A DNA stretch of 64,000 bases from assembly GCF_008831285.2 (NCBI RefSeq), contig NC_045151.1, positions 8,013,682 through 8,077,681 of the forward strand. The letters are read 5' to 3'. A program made the position numbers and the translations under genes. This stretch comes from Nymphaea colorata. Lineage: Eukaryota; Streptophyta; Magnoliopsida; Nymphaeales; Nymphaeaceae. The notes beneath the pieces were generated by a model. It saw only the letters and a list, made by a program, of their open reading frames with translations, was not told the origin of the DNA and searched no databases. Of this stretch, positions 47,561-58,600 are shown one piece after another (position 1 is the stretch's first letter; each line of letters starts with the position of its first letter).

Positions 47561-48419
47561 TTGAGCCCAAGTGAGGAAAATCGTGTAGACTCAAAACCTC
47601 AAAACTAAACTTAATTTGATACTAAAGTTAGCAAAATTCATTAGATTCTTAAGTTAGACATGCTTGAGAAATAATAGCAGCACCAGAATTTTGAGGTTAA
47701 GCATGCTTGATTGAGGGAAGCATCAGGATGGAATTTGTTAAGCAATTTGCAAACTTCTTTTGTCTTAATGTTTGATCCAAGTAGACATGAAATTAATTAT
47801 GCATAAAATGTATAATATAAATGTATATGGATCATATAAGAAATGAGAGAAAAACATATGCTACCATATTCAAGCTAGATGTTAATTTGGTGGGATGTGT
47901 TACATGTCATGAGTAGTGGTGGGTTTTCAACTTGCGGAAAATGTATACTAGGTTAGGTAAAGTTAATTACTTATATGTTAAACATTACAGATGGGGTGAT
48001 TTTAATTTCAATTGATGATGAAAGATATACAATAGATAATGTAAACTTAATTACTAGCATAAAGAGAATCAGGGTACGAAAGTAGCAAAAGAAACAAATT
48101 AAAGAACCTGACCTTGCCTTTGACGGTAGGCTGTTATACAGTAGGAGTGCTGGTGAGCTACTGGAATGGCACGGAAAGAAGATTGGGATGAAGAACTCTG
48201 TCAATGGTGGGAAAAAGAAGAGAAAAAATAGTGTTTGTGCTCCAAAAATCAATCTAGATGCACAATACAAGAAAGATAAATGGAAAGAAATTGCAGGTAT
48301 GTTGGATCCACTTTAACCTCCTTTTTAATGTCAATGTTCAGGCTCGGATGGAAACTGCAAAACGTCGCCAGGTGAGGACGGTCCCGAGTAGGTGAGGCGA
48401 AGGAGGGGGGAGTGGGAGG
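47561..48419. other. Unassigned sequence before the copia element
   Basis: AT-rich, turning purine-rich (AGGTGAGGCGAAGGAGGGGG) just before the copia insertion. The purine-rich sequence resumes on the far side at 53441, so the element split one continuous tract. Confidence 0.45.
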
Positions 48420-48424
48420 AAGAG
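48420..48424 (+). other. Target duplication AAGAG, left copy
   Basis: It matches 53436-53440 exactly and abuts the LTR start TGTTAGAG. Confidence 0.92.
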
Positions 48425-48832
48425 TGTTAGAGATAAGGTTGCTGATCCAACGTCCTTACCAATCTTGCAAGGTAAATCAAATCTTGACTTTCAAGCCAAA
48501 TATAGAAGAAATGCAATTGACGCTGAAAAGAGGAAAGCAACAAATGCTCCAACACATGAAGATGCCAAAATCTATTCCAAAGGGAAAGAAATTCAAATTT
48601 GTAATCAAGATCCAAGATTTTTGGAACTTGACAGACCAGCTTGAAATTTCTATTTAGGATTCTTTCCTCTCTCAAGATTTTGTGGTTGTAAGAGAGTAAT
48701 CTTTTTTCCAAAATTGTAAGAAAAGGAAAGGTTTCGTGGACGTAGGTCGAGTTTGACCGAACCACGTAATTTCTTGTGTGCTCTCTCTTTCTCTCGCTCT
48801 CCCTCTTTGTCTCTCTCATTTTAACTTTTTCA
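48425..48832 (+). repeat. 5' LTR of copia element
   Basis: TGTTAGAGAT...TTTTTCA. It carries 9-11 extra bases near 48520 relative to the 3' LTR and a CT-rich 3' end. The segment TCGTGGACGTAGGTCGAG before the CT tract is shared exactly with the other LTR. Confidence 0.97.
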
Positions 48833-48846
48833 TGGTATCAGGGCGG
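48833..48846 (+). other. Primer binding site of copia element
   Basis: TGGTATCAGGGC directly follows the LTR and is complementary to the initiator tRNA-Met 3' end with one change from the common TGGTATCAGAGC. Confidence 0.85.
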
Positions 48847-48996
48847 TAGGGCGCAGAGGGAGAAGCCGGCATCTTAGAAGTGCCGTAAAAAAAACGCCGG
48901 CATTGCAGAAGTGCCGCCGCTGCTTTCAGCGTGGAGCACGTTTTTTTTGCAATTCTTGGAGCATCCGTTGTTGAGATATTATTTCAACAATCTACC

Positions 48997-51900
48997 ATGG
49001 CAACCGTCAATCCTCAATGGAATGCTATTGCAAGCCTCGTATCTGTCAAGTTGAACGAAAACTCGTAACTCCGCAGTGCCATGTCTAGTCAAGACTTATT
49101 GGGGTATGTTGACGGCTCTTCTACTCCTCCACCAGAAAAACTGAATGCGTACATTAAATGGAAACGCTTCGACCAGCTTGCGTTAAGCTGGATATTGTCT
49201 ACTGTTAGTGAGTCTATACTCACTCAGATTATTTCTTATGACACGGCTCGGGAAGCTTGGGTGGCCCTGGTTAACGCCCATGCATCTCATTCAAATATTT
49301 GTATTCTTCAGTTAAAGAGGGATTTGCAAAATGCCAAAAAGAATGACAAAAGTATGTTAGAATATCTCAACTATGTGAGGTTTTTGGTTGATTCTCTTTG
49401 AGTTGTGAATGAAATTGTTTCTGATTCAGATATGGTTTTACATACTCTCAATGATCTGTCGAGTGAGTATGAAAGTTTTATTACTACAGTCACCATGTCC
49501 AAAATACTACCCACCTTCTCTGAGTTACATGATCTCTTACTCAATCAAGAGCGTCGACTTTAATTGCTTGCTCCTAAAATTCCTGCCCAAGTTGAGTCTT
49601 TAGCAACAGTCTTTTTCACTCAACGAGGAGGCTATGGTGGTCGAGGAAATTATGGCAGTCGTGGGGCTAATAGTGGCCAAAATGGTCGTAGCCGCGGAAG
49701 GAACTCTTACCCTGCTGGACGAAGCACTCCAGGGCAAAAGACTTCTGAAAATCAGCAGGTTATATGTCAATTTTGTGGGCGTCGAAATCATACTGCACAG
49801 ACATGTTATGACATACCAAAGGCTTTTATGGCCATGGCCTTGAATGGTGGCCGCGACAATGCTTGGTACCCTGATAGCGGTGCAACCCATCATGTGACTC
49901 ATAGTGATGATTCCATGGAAGACAAAGTCGATTACCAAGGTGGAGAAGGTGTTCTTGTAGACAATGGCGCTAAGGCTCCGATTTCTCATATTGGTAACAT
50001 ATTTCTCAATTCAATCTCTCGTTCTTTTCGATTAAAGAATGCTATGCATGTGCCAACAATCAGTCAAAATCTTATATCTATCTCTCGTTTTACAAAAGAC
50101 AACAATTGCTCGGTAGAGTTTGATGCTAATGGGTTTGTTGTTAGAGACTTGCAGACAGGGGAAACTCTTCACAAAGGAAAAACTAAGGATGGTCTATACG
50201 TATGGGCTGATGAAGACAACAAGGAATCCAAACGTACTCTTATTGTGCAACATTTTGGAAGTCTTCCAGCCAATTTTTGGCACCAACGGCTGAGTCACTC
50301 TCACTTGAAGACATTGAATTTGCTTAAGAAAAATAATTATGTGCCTTTGGATGATAGTAAATTTGATTTCTGCTCTAGTTGTGTTTTGGCTAAGATGCAT
50401 TGACTGCCATTTGATTTCAGTTTAAGTAATAACACTCATCCTCTTCAGTTACTTCATGCGGATCTTTGGGGGCCTGCCCCAACGTGTTGTAGAGAAGGCT
50501 ACAAATATTATCTCTTGATTGTTGATGATTTCTCCCATTTTAGTTGGATTTTTCCTCTTGTTAGAAAATCTGACACGTTATCATGCTTCCAAAATTTCAA
50601 GATGCTTGTGGAAAAACAATGGGGATATGAGATAAAAAAATTTCATAGCGATTCTGGTGGGGAGTTTCTAAACAATAATTTCTCAAATTTTCTCACTACA
50701 AATGGGATAAAAAGATGTCTTTCTTGCCCCCACACGCCTCAACAAAATGGCATTGTGGAAAGAAAACATCGCCATGTTGTTGAAACAGGGTTAAGTATGA
50801 TGATACATGCCTCTCTCCCTCAACGTTTTTGGGTTGATTCATTTAGGACAGCTGTTCACATCATCAACCGATTGCCTAGTCCAGAACTCGGAAATAAATC
50901 TCCATTTGAAATTGTTTTCAACGCGACCCTCAATATGATTATTTTCGAGTTCTTGGATGTACATGCTATCCTTTTCTTGTGCCATATAGAGAGTCCAAAC
51001 TCTCTCCAAAATCCAAAGCATGTGTCTTCCTTGGATATGGGACATGTCATAAATGATATATATGTTTAGATCCAATCACTAACATGGTCTTTATTAGCAG
51101 ACATGTTGTTTTCAACGAGACAAGTTTCTTATTTCAAGGATCTAGTTCTCCAACCACTGAAGGGGACGTTGGAAAATGGATTTCCAATCATCTTGACGTA
51201 TTTCCAGCTGAGACACAAAAAAAATACAACTCCAAGCAAACCATATCTGGTTCAAATCGATCTCAATATGTATTATTACTCAGTCCTCATTCATGGGAAG
51301 AAGATCCAACTCCAAACAATCATTCGTTCAATTCAGTTGATGCAAGTCCTAATCGTGGGGTTCAAGAAAATGTTATTGATCAATCTCCTCCTTCTCTCAC
51401 CATTGAAACTTCAAGCAGAACTCATCCCATGATCATGAGGTCTCAAGATGGAACTAGGCGACCCAAGACTTATATGGCTGCTACATCTCTGGAAGAAAGA
51501 GAACCAGAAAATATTGAGGAGGCTTTAAAAGACCCACGATGGATCGAGGCCATGCAAAGTGAAATGGATGCACTTTACAAAAACAAAACGTGGGACCTTG
51601 TCACACCACCTAAGGGAGTTAATCTAGTCGGATGTAAGTGGGTTTTCAAAATCAAACGATGCTCAGATGGGACTATCGCTCGCTATAAGGCCAGACTTGT
51701 GGCCAAAGGGTATAGCCAGATGAAAGGAATTGATTATTCTGACACATATAGTCCAGTGATAAAACCCATCACTATACGAGCAGTCCTGACTATCGTTGTG
51801 TCAAAGGCTTGGAGTATTCACCAATGTCAACAATGCCTTTCTTCATGGATTCTAAAGGAAGAAGTTTTCATGACTCAACCACCAGCTTTTGAGAATACAG

Positions 51901-53036
51901 CAAAACCTTACCAAGTGTGTCATCTCAAGAAAACACTTTATGGCTTAAAGCAAACGCCCCGGGCCTGGTTTAAAAGACTCAAAGGATATCTTCTCTAAAA
52001 TGGGTTCAGAGAGTCATTAGTTGATACCTCACTCTTTGTTAGAAAAACCCAAGATACAATCATCTTTCTACTTATATATGTAGATAATATAATTATTACA
52101 GGCAATAATCATCAGGAGATTCAAAGGATTATACACAGCTTTGAACAAGCGTTCTCCATAAAAGATCTTGAAAAATTACATTTCTTCCTGGGCATTGAAG
52201 TGTCCCTTCAAAAGGACAAAATTGTTCTCTCGCAGGGAAAGTATATCAGAGATATTTTGAGGCGAGCAAACATGGAGAATGCAAAATCTTGTGTCACGCC
52301 TGCTGCTCCAAATGTCCCTCTATCCAAATTCGACGAGGAAAAATTGGAAAATGAGACTCAATATCGTCAGATTATAGGAGCACTTCAGTATGTCACTTTA
52401 ACACGCCCAGATATTACTTATGCAGTGAATAAAGCTTGTCAGTTCATGAACCAGCCGACTTCAACTCACTGGACTCATGTTAAAAGAATTTTACGATATC
52501 TCAAAGGCACCATACAACATGGCTTTGAGATATCAAAATCTAATTCTTTTACTTTATCTGTCTACTCTGATGTCGATTGGGCTGGGTGCCCGGATGATCG
52601 AAGATCCACTAGTGGCTATGTTACAAAAATTGGTCACAATATCATATCTTGGAAATCCACCAAACAACAGACAGTGGCAAAATCTAGCACAGAAGCAGAG
52701 TACAAGGCCATTGCAGGAGCTCTCTCAGAAGTCATATAGTTAAATAACTTGATGAAAGATCTGGGCATTCAGACTGAACAAAAACCAATTTTGTGGTGCG
52801 ACAACATTGGAGCAACATATTTAGCAGCAAATCCAGTTTTTCATGCACGAACAAAACATATAGAAATTGACTATCATTTCGTCAAAGAGAAGGTGGCAGA
52901 CAATACGATTGAGATTAAATATGTTCAATCAGAAAAGCAATTAGCTGATATTTTTACTAAGCCGTTACCAGGGCCAAGATTTCATTATCTCAAGGAAATG
53001 TTAAACGTCCTTGAAATGGAGGTTGGATCGAATGGG
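48997..53036 (+). pseudogene. copia gag-pol polyprotein, broken
   Basis: The start is ATG at 48997 (MATVNPQWNAIASLVSVKL). In order: gag (to about 49840) with the zinc knuckle CQFCGRRNHTAQTC; protease WYPDSGATHHV with intact DSGA; the pre-integrase HQRLSHSHLKTL; integrase with LHADLWGP, FHSDSGGEF and GIVERK (the D, D and E blocks all present); reverse transcriptase from GCKWVFKIKR through LKKTLYGLKQTPRAW to LIYVDNIIITG; and RNase H (VYSDVDWAGCPDDRRSTSGY and STEAEYKAIA). Stops: TAA near 49066, TGA 49399, TAA 49561, TGA 50401, TAA 51996, TAG 52737. A frameshift lies near 50935. In reverse transcriptase the motif A block before NNAFLHG has lost bases including the catalytic Asp codon, and YVDD reads YVDN. 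Confidence 0.95.
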
Positions 53037-53038
53037 CA

Positions 53039-53435
53039 TGTTAGAGATAAGGTTGCCGATCCAACGTCCTTACCAATCTTGCAAGGTAAATCAAGTCTTG
53101 AATTTGAAGCCAAATATAGAAGAAATGCAATTGAGAGGAAAACAACAAATGCTCCGACACATGAAGATGCCAAAATCTATTCCAAAGGGAAAGAAATTCA
53201 AATTTGTAATCAAGATCCAAGATTTTTGGATCTTGACAGACCAGCCTGAAATTTCTATTTAGTATTCTTTCCTCTCTCAAGATTTTGTGGTTGTAAGAGA
53301 GTATTCTCTTTTCCAGAATTGTAAGAGAAGGAAAGGTTTCGTGGACGTAGGTCGAGTTTGACCGAACCACGTAATTTCTTGTGTGCTCTCTTTCTCTCGC
53401 TCTCCCTCTTTGTCTCTCTCGTTTTAACTTTTTCA
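53039..53435 (+). repeat. 3' LTR of copia element
   Basis: TGTTAGAGAT...TTTTTCA, followed by the AAGAG duplication (53436-53440). The preceding GGAGGTTGGATCGAATGGGCA is the likely, weak polypurine tract. Confidence 0.97.
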
Positions 53436-53440
53436 AAGAG

Positions 53441-53760
53441 AACATTGCGAGACGAAAGGGGGAATGGGTGAGGGGAGCTGCTACAAGGTGAAATCTGGGG
53501 TGGTGGGTAGGGTTTTTAGTGGGTGAGGGGAGCTGTTGTCTTCAAACGTGGTGATGGGAAGGGGAACCGAGTGAGTGAGGGGAAGGGGAAGGGAGACAAA
53601 GGGAGAAGCGAAATGGAGGAGAAAGGGGAAAGTGGGAGGGAGAAGCGAAATGGAGGAGAAAGGGGAAAGTGGGAGGGAGAAGGGAAAGTGGGGAGAAAGG
53701 GGAAATTGGGAGGGATAAGGGAGAGAGAGAGAGAAAGGGGACTGCGCGCCCTTTTTCCAG
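53441..53760 (+). repeat. Long polypurine stretch with 37-bp tandem duplication
   Basis: From about 53540 to 53745 the plus strand is almost all A and G. A 37-bp unit starting AGAAGCGAAATGGAGG is duplicated at 53604-53640 and 53641-53677, with a degenerate third copy after it. Open frames through it on both strands are compositional artefacts. Confidence 0.85.
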
Positions 53761-54666
53761 TTTTTTTTCAACTAGCGTCATACGAACACAGTGTCATCGA
53801 TCGGTGCATTCATCCGATAGGTCGGAAGCAGATATACCCTTTCCGATATATATATATATATATATTCTTTGAGGTAAAGGTTTTGTTCGTAATATATCTT
53901 CTTTGATGATATGGCGTTAAGTTTTTTTTTCAAGTATCAAAACGTCTACCAAGCTCGGTATGGAATTTGAGTTCTTTGTTGGGTATTTGCAGGATAGACA
54001 AACTGCTTGTCTCGTGAAATAATCTTAAATAGAGGCTACGAAAAACATGTTGATTGGTAAAAGGATTGCTGTCTCCCTTTTCATTTCAGCAACTGTAACT
54101 TCAATTGCTATGGGATGCAATTTACGATTATCTTATTAAATGGTATGTTTCAAGTGGACGATCCCAGCAATGCCAACAGCAGCAACGAAGGCAGAAAATC
54201 ATTGGTGTTATTTCGATCGACATTGGCGGCTACTCCGACCACCAAAAGGCTGTGAGTGAAGGACCAGTCGAAGGAGTGGTGGGATAACGTCGACAGGTCA
54301 GACTACCAGGAGGCGACTTCCCGGTGAGCCATTTGCAGCGAACTGAACTAGCGGTGAAGGACAGGATGCTGTAGGAATCAATACCTGTGCCGCAAGGTGT
54401 GGAAGAAGGAAGATGAAGCAAAACATGAAAGCGCCCCAACACGCAGATAGTATGGGTGAAATGAAACACCTAGTATCAAAGTCATACTATTTAAGTAGGA
54501 CTTTAATGCTAGTATAATAATACCATACGCACCCAAAACATCCACCGGTTTTATTCCGCGTTTGTTTGGGTATTGTACTTGTTTGTGGACATGGCATTTG
54601 TCCACTACCAGCAATTCAAACAACCCTTCGTGTTCTCGTGCATGACATGTTGGCAGGACAACATAC

Positions 54667-54733
<67 letters not shown>

Positions 54734-55299
54734 TATATATATATATAAAGATGAGAATGTGACTTGCTCTTTGACAAGTTTCCCTTTTACTGCCATTACC
54801 GAAAGAGTAGGTACGCACAAGAAAATCCTAGATGGGTCCAGATTATTTTTCACAAAGGTAAGCTGGAAATCTAATATCTAAACAAACTAAGAGTGAAAAC
54901 AAAACTCTGCTTTTTCTCTACTCCAAATTTTCTGTCAGACCTAGTGTTTCTCCTGGTTGCAGTGCAAAGGATCTGATAAAGAACCTTCTGACAGTTGACT
55001 CACACGAGGTGAAAAATTTACAGAATCCCTCTTCCTTTCGTGCATTGCCGCTTGGTTCTTTACACTTGAAGAATTGTAGTTTCTCATAGTCGAGCTGTAC
55101 CCTGGACGACCCACTCGAGCTGTTCCCTGGACAGCCCCACATTAAGTCATCGTTCACTGGTTATAGTTATATATATATGTATGAATGACTTTTTTGAAGT
55201 TGATAACAGCATTTATTATAATGGAGTTTTGTTGCACACTTCTGGATGCGTACATAAAGACAAGACACATGTACAGTCCAAAATTTTCCCTGATTACAC
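53761..55299. other. Intergenic, with TA and CT/TA microsatellites
   Basis: A TA repeat lies at about 53846-53864, and a CT repeat running into a TA repeat at about 54668-54748. No coding content is supported. 54905-55150 is AT-poor but has no recognisable motif. Confidence 0.5.
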
Positions 55300-55305
55300 T
55301 TTATT
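55300..55305 (-). terminator. Polyadenylation signal of the RING-CH gene
   Basis: AATAAA on the minus strand, about 320 bases after the stop codon; a plausible 3' end for the transcript. Confidence 0.5.
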
Positions 55306-55619
55306 AACAGCCTTATAACAATATACAAGCACCCCTTGTGAGATGGCCTAAAGCAAGACGTTCAACTAGAAAGCTGCACTCTAGCCACCATACCAGCCAG
55401 GCACATAGCACAGAGCAACTGGATAACCATTTTTAGGAATCCATAACAAAGGAAGACCCCATAATCCACTGACAAGACAATTATGGACTTTCGGACAGGA
55501 CAAGATGATACTGCGGAGAAAAGAACAAATTCCCACTCAGAAAATTATTTAACCACATGCGTTTTAATTTTTCTATGAACTTTACCTGTTCTCCTCATGC
55601 CTAAACCAGTTCATTAGAT

Positions 55620-58600
55620 TCATCTAGGTGGAGATGAACTCCTAGCAACTGGAGCACCTGTAGCAACAGCAAGGTTTTCTTGCAGCCCAACACCATTTCC
55701 AGATCTGGCACCAAGATTTTCTCTAGGCTGCTCTGGCCTTTGCTCTCTACCATTTTGCCGTTGTGCTAATTGCCTCTGGGCTTGACGCCTTGCTCTCCAT
55801 CTTAGATACTCTATCAACAAAGAATTTGTGCTAATTGCAATTCCAAACCCCGTAAAGGATGAGAGGAGAACTGAAAGAATAGGATGAACTCTCAGCTGAT
55901 GCAGATCCAAAAGAAGAAAAAGACACCATGAGTTCCTTTTGTAGATAAAGGTAAAGGAATAAAGACGGATACAAGCAGAAAGTGTTTGTGAATATTAAGT
56001 AGCTGTAAATATGAAAGGTAATAAACAAAAAAAAGGCTCATCCTGTTCTGCAGAAGGGTCATTGTAGCACTGGCATGTCCTGGAGAAGTTCGAGATAATC
56101 CAGAAGTCCTCACTTACAATTCTTGAAATTTGGACTTGGGTTTTCATAAATACATGTGAGTGTTCATAATTTTTAATTAAGCAATCACAGGAGGAGTTCA
56201 CTTACAATAGAGTAGAAAATGTGGGCAAAAAGAATGACGGCTGCAAATTGGAATGAAGCATAAGCCCATATATAGTTCTTGCTCACTGCAAATACAGAAA
56301 AACTTATAATGAAAGCCATGAAAGAGTCAATTATCATACAGCAAAAGCAAAGGGAACATCAAGCCCTTTGTGTTCAATGCAAAGAAAAGAACAAACATCA
56401 AGGATTAACAACAAATAATCATGATATCAATGCTGTTCTCTTGTTAATACTATAGAATGCGCAGTATATGCATACACAACATTTTTATCTGTCAGGAATG
56501 TTAAATTGGACCATACCCATTGTGGAAGATATCATTGATGAGAGGAGACCGAGTACACAAGAAAATGGCAAAGAGATTGCAAGAGCTCTGGAACCCATAT
56601 CAGCAACCTATTTGCATGTTGCCCAATGTTTTATACCATTAAGAACAGTTAAATGCATAAAAAATGGAGAATAGAACACAATCAACAGCAAAATCAAAGT
56701 CTTCCAATTATTTAGATGATGAAAAAGAAAATCTTACCAGAAGCTGTTCTAGGAAACAGAAATAGGCAAGCATGCTAACCATGATGAGCACGGGCACGTC
56801 CTGCCAAACTCTGCAAACACGACATGCTATTTCAATGCTAAAGGCCAATAAACCAGAAAACTAAAAGTTTGGAGATAAACACAAAAGGTATCTGGACAAA
56901 ATAATTTTCTGGCTTGAACTTCATCATTATCCTTGGCCCTGCTTTAGGCCTTCAAACTAGTTATACAGTACATCCACCAGCTTATCAAAAAAATTCAGGG
57001 GCTTATACATCTCATACAACTCAACTTTCTGGATAATAGTCTTTTCGAAAGTGCAAGAAAGTCCACTGTAAGGCAGGTTTGGATCCAGTAAACTGCACAC
57101 TCAAGTCAACTTCTAGTCAGGTTGCTAAAGTTGTATCAAGTCGGAGTTCAACACTCAGACCTGGAATTAAGCACCCCAAAAATGTGAATCCCTTAGGAAG
57201 GGTGGATCTTAACTGTAACACCACAGTCCTATAAAGTAGGATTTGGAAATAGCTCTAAATTGAAGAGACGTGTTATATAAAACCTTCTCAGTTCTTAGTT
57301 TGTCTGGTGCAACTAAATGACTACAAGGCAGGTTGGGATCTGTTAGATCAGATATTTAGGTAAGTATGAGTCAGGTTGTGAATTCAAATTGATGTTGCAA
57401 AAATCATATAGGAATCTGCATATGAAGAGTTAGTGATAAAGCCACAAAGGTTTCTAGTAAGTCATATTATAAAATAGAAGAGTTCTGAAAAAAAGCTAAA
57501 AGCACCAATTAGCAAAACTATTGTCCTGCACGAGGCTAAAATGAGTAATGGAACTAAAAAACTCCCATTGTAAGTGTAGTTGGCTATTTTGAACGTAGTA
57601 AAAACTAAGACAAAAAAGTGTTACATGAGAATATGGGGATGATACAATTTGAATGGTATCATAGAGTTAGATATAATCTGATAAATGGGTAGACAGAATC
57701 ACATTGTTTCACAACCAGATACTGTTATGTGATTTTTACAGCATTAATACAAATTAACCATGTCATGAACACCATGACATTTTGAAGATATCATATTGTT
57801 CCTCTCAAACAGATCCCTGCATTTGTACTCAGGTTGTAGAAAATATGTAGAGATATTGGTTTGGGTGGACCAATCTCCACCAAAGAATGTGGATATCTTG
57901 GAAACTTCCATTACAGGTTTTGCATGGGGAGAAAATTCATGAACATCAAGAACTTTTGATGGATATGCTCTTTGAACAGAGACATTTTCACCTAAAAGCA
58001 AATGAATTTTTATTCACTAAAATATTGCTTACATTTGCATCATAGGCAGCACAAATTATCACAGATTTTGATTGAATGATTGAAGTGAGACTTTTACATC
58101 TAAAAGAGAAGGGGGGGGGGGGGGAGGTGAACTGATTCAGTAAAAGTTTGTTATCTTTTTTCTCACAGCTCAAAATATCTCAGATTTAATTATATAAATA
58201 AAAATTTAAACATCAAAATAACCTGGTATGTTTGGTGTTGTAGTGGAAAAACAGGTATCATTTCTTACGAGATACAACCAACAGAGCTTGATGGTTCCAA
58301 AAATTATAACATGATTTGTGATGGAACTTGATATAGACAAAAGAAAATCAAAACCAAGACAACAGAAAGAAGGTTTTGTAAAGCCAAAATTTATACCTGT
58401 AACGACTAACTTGTCTAGGAGGCGCTATAGCAACAGGATGCCTGTTGACAGGCTGAGCATTCTGTAATCTCAACAATGTAACTGGCAGATTTGTAACTTC
58501 TTGCTTGCACACATCGCATGTCTTGTTACCCTTAATACTAAACCATTTTACTGCACACTCTTGATGTGCAAGTGCCAGTTCACCCTTGCAACTACATTCC

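Larger units (their letters stand above)
48425..53435 (+). mobile_element. Full-length Ty1/copia retrotransposon, inactive
   Basis: 5011 bp with two LTRs (408 and 397 bp), AAGAG target duplications on both sides, a tRNA-Met primer site and a complete gag-protease-integrase-reverse transcriptase-RNase H order. LTR divergence is about 14 substitutions in about 395 aligned bases plus small gaps, a fairly recent insertion. The coding frame has several stops and one frameshift. Confidence 0.97.

Noticed and set aside
53481-53906. Overlapping open frames in the purine-rich stretch
   Set aside because: Stop-poor composition produces open frames on both strands; the peptides are low-complexity.
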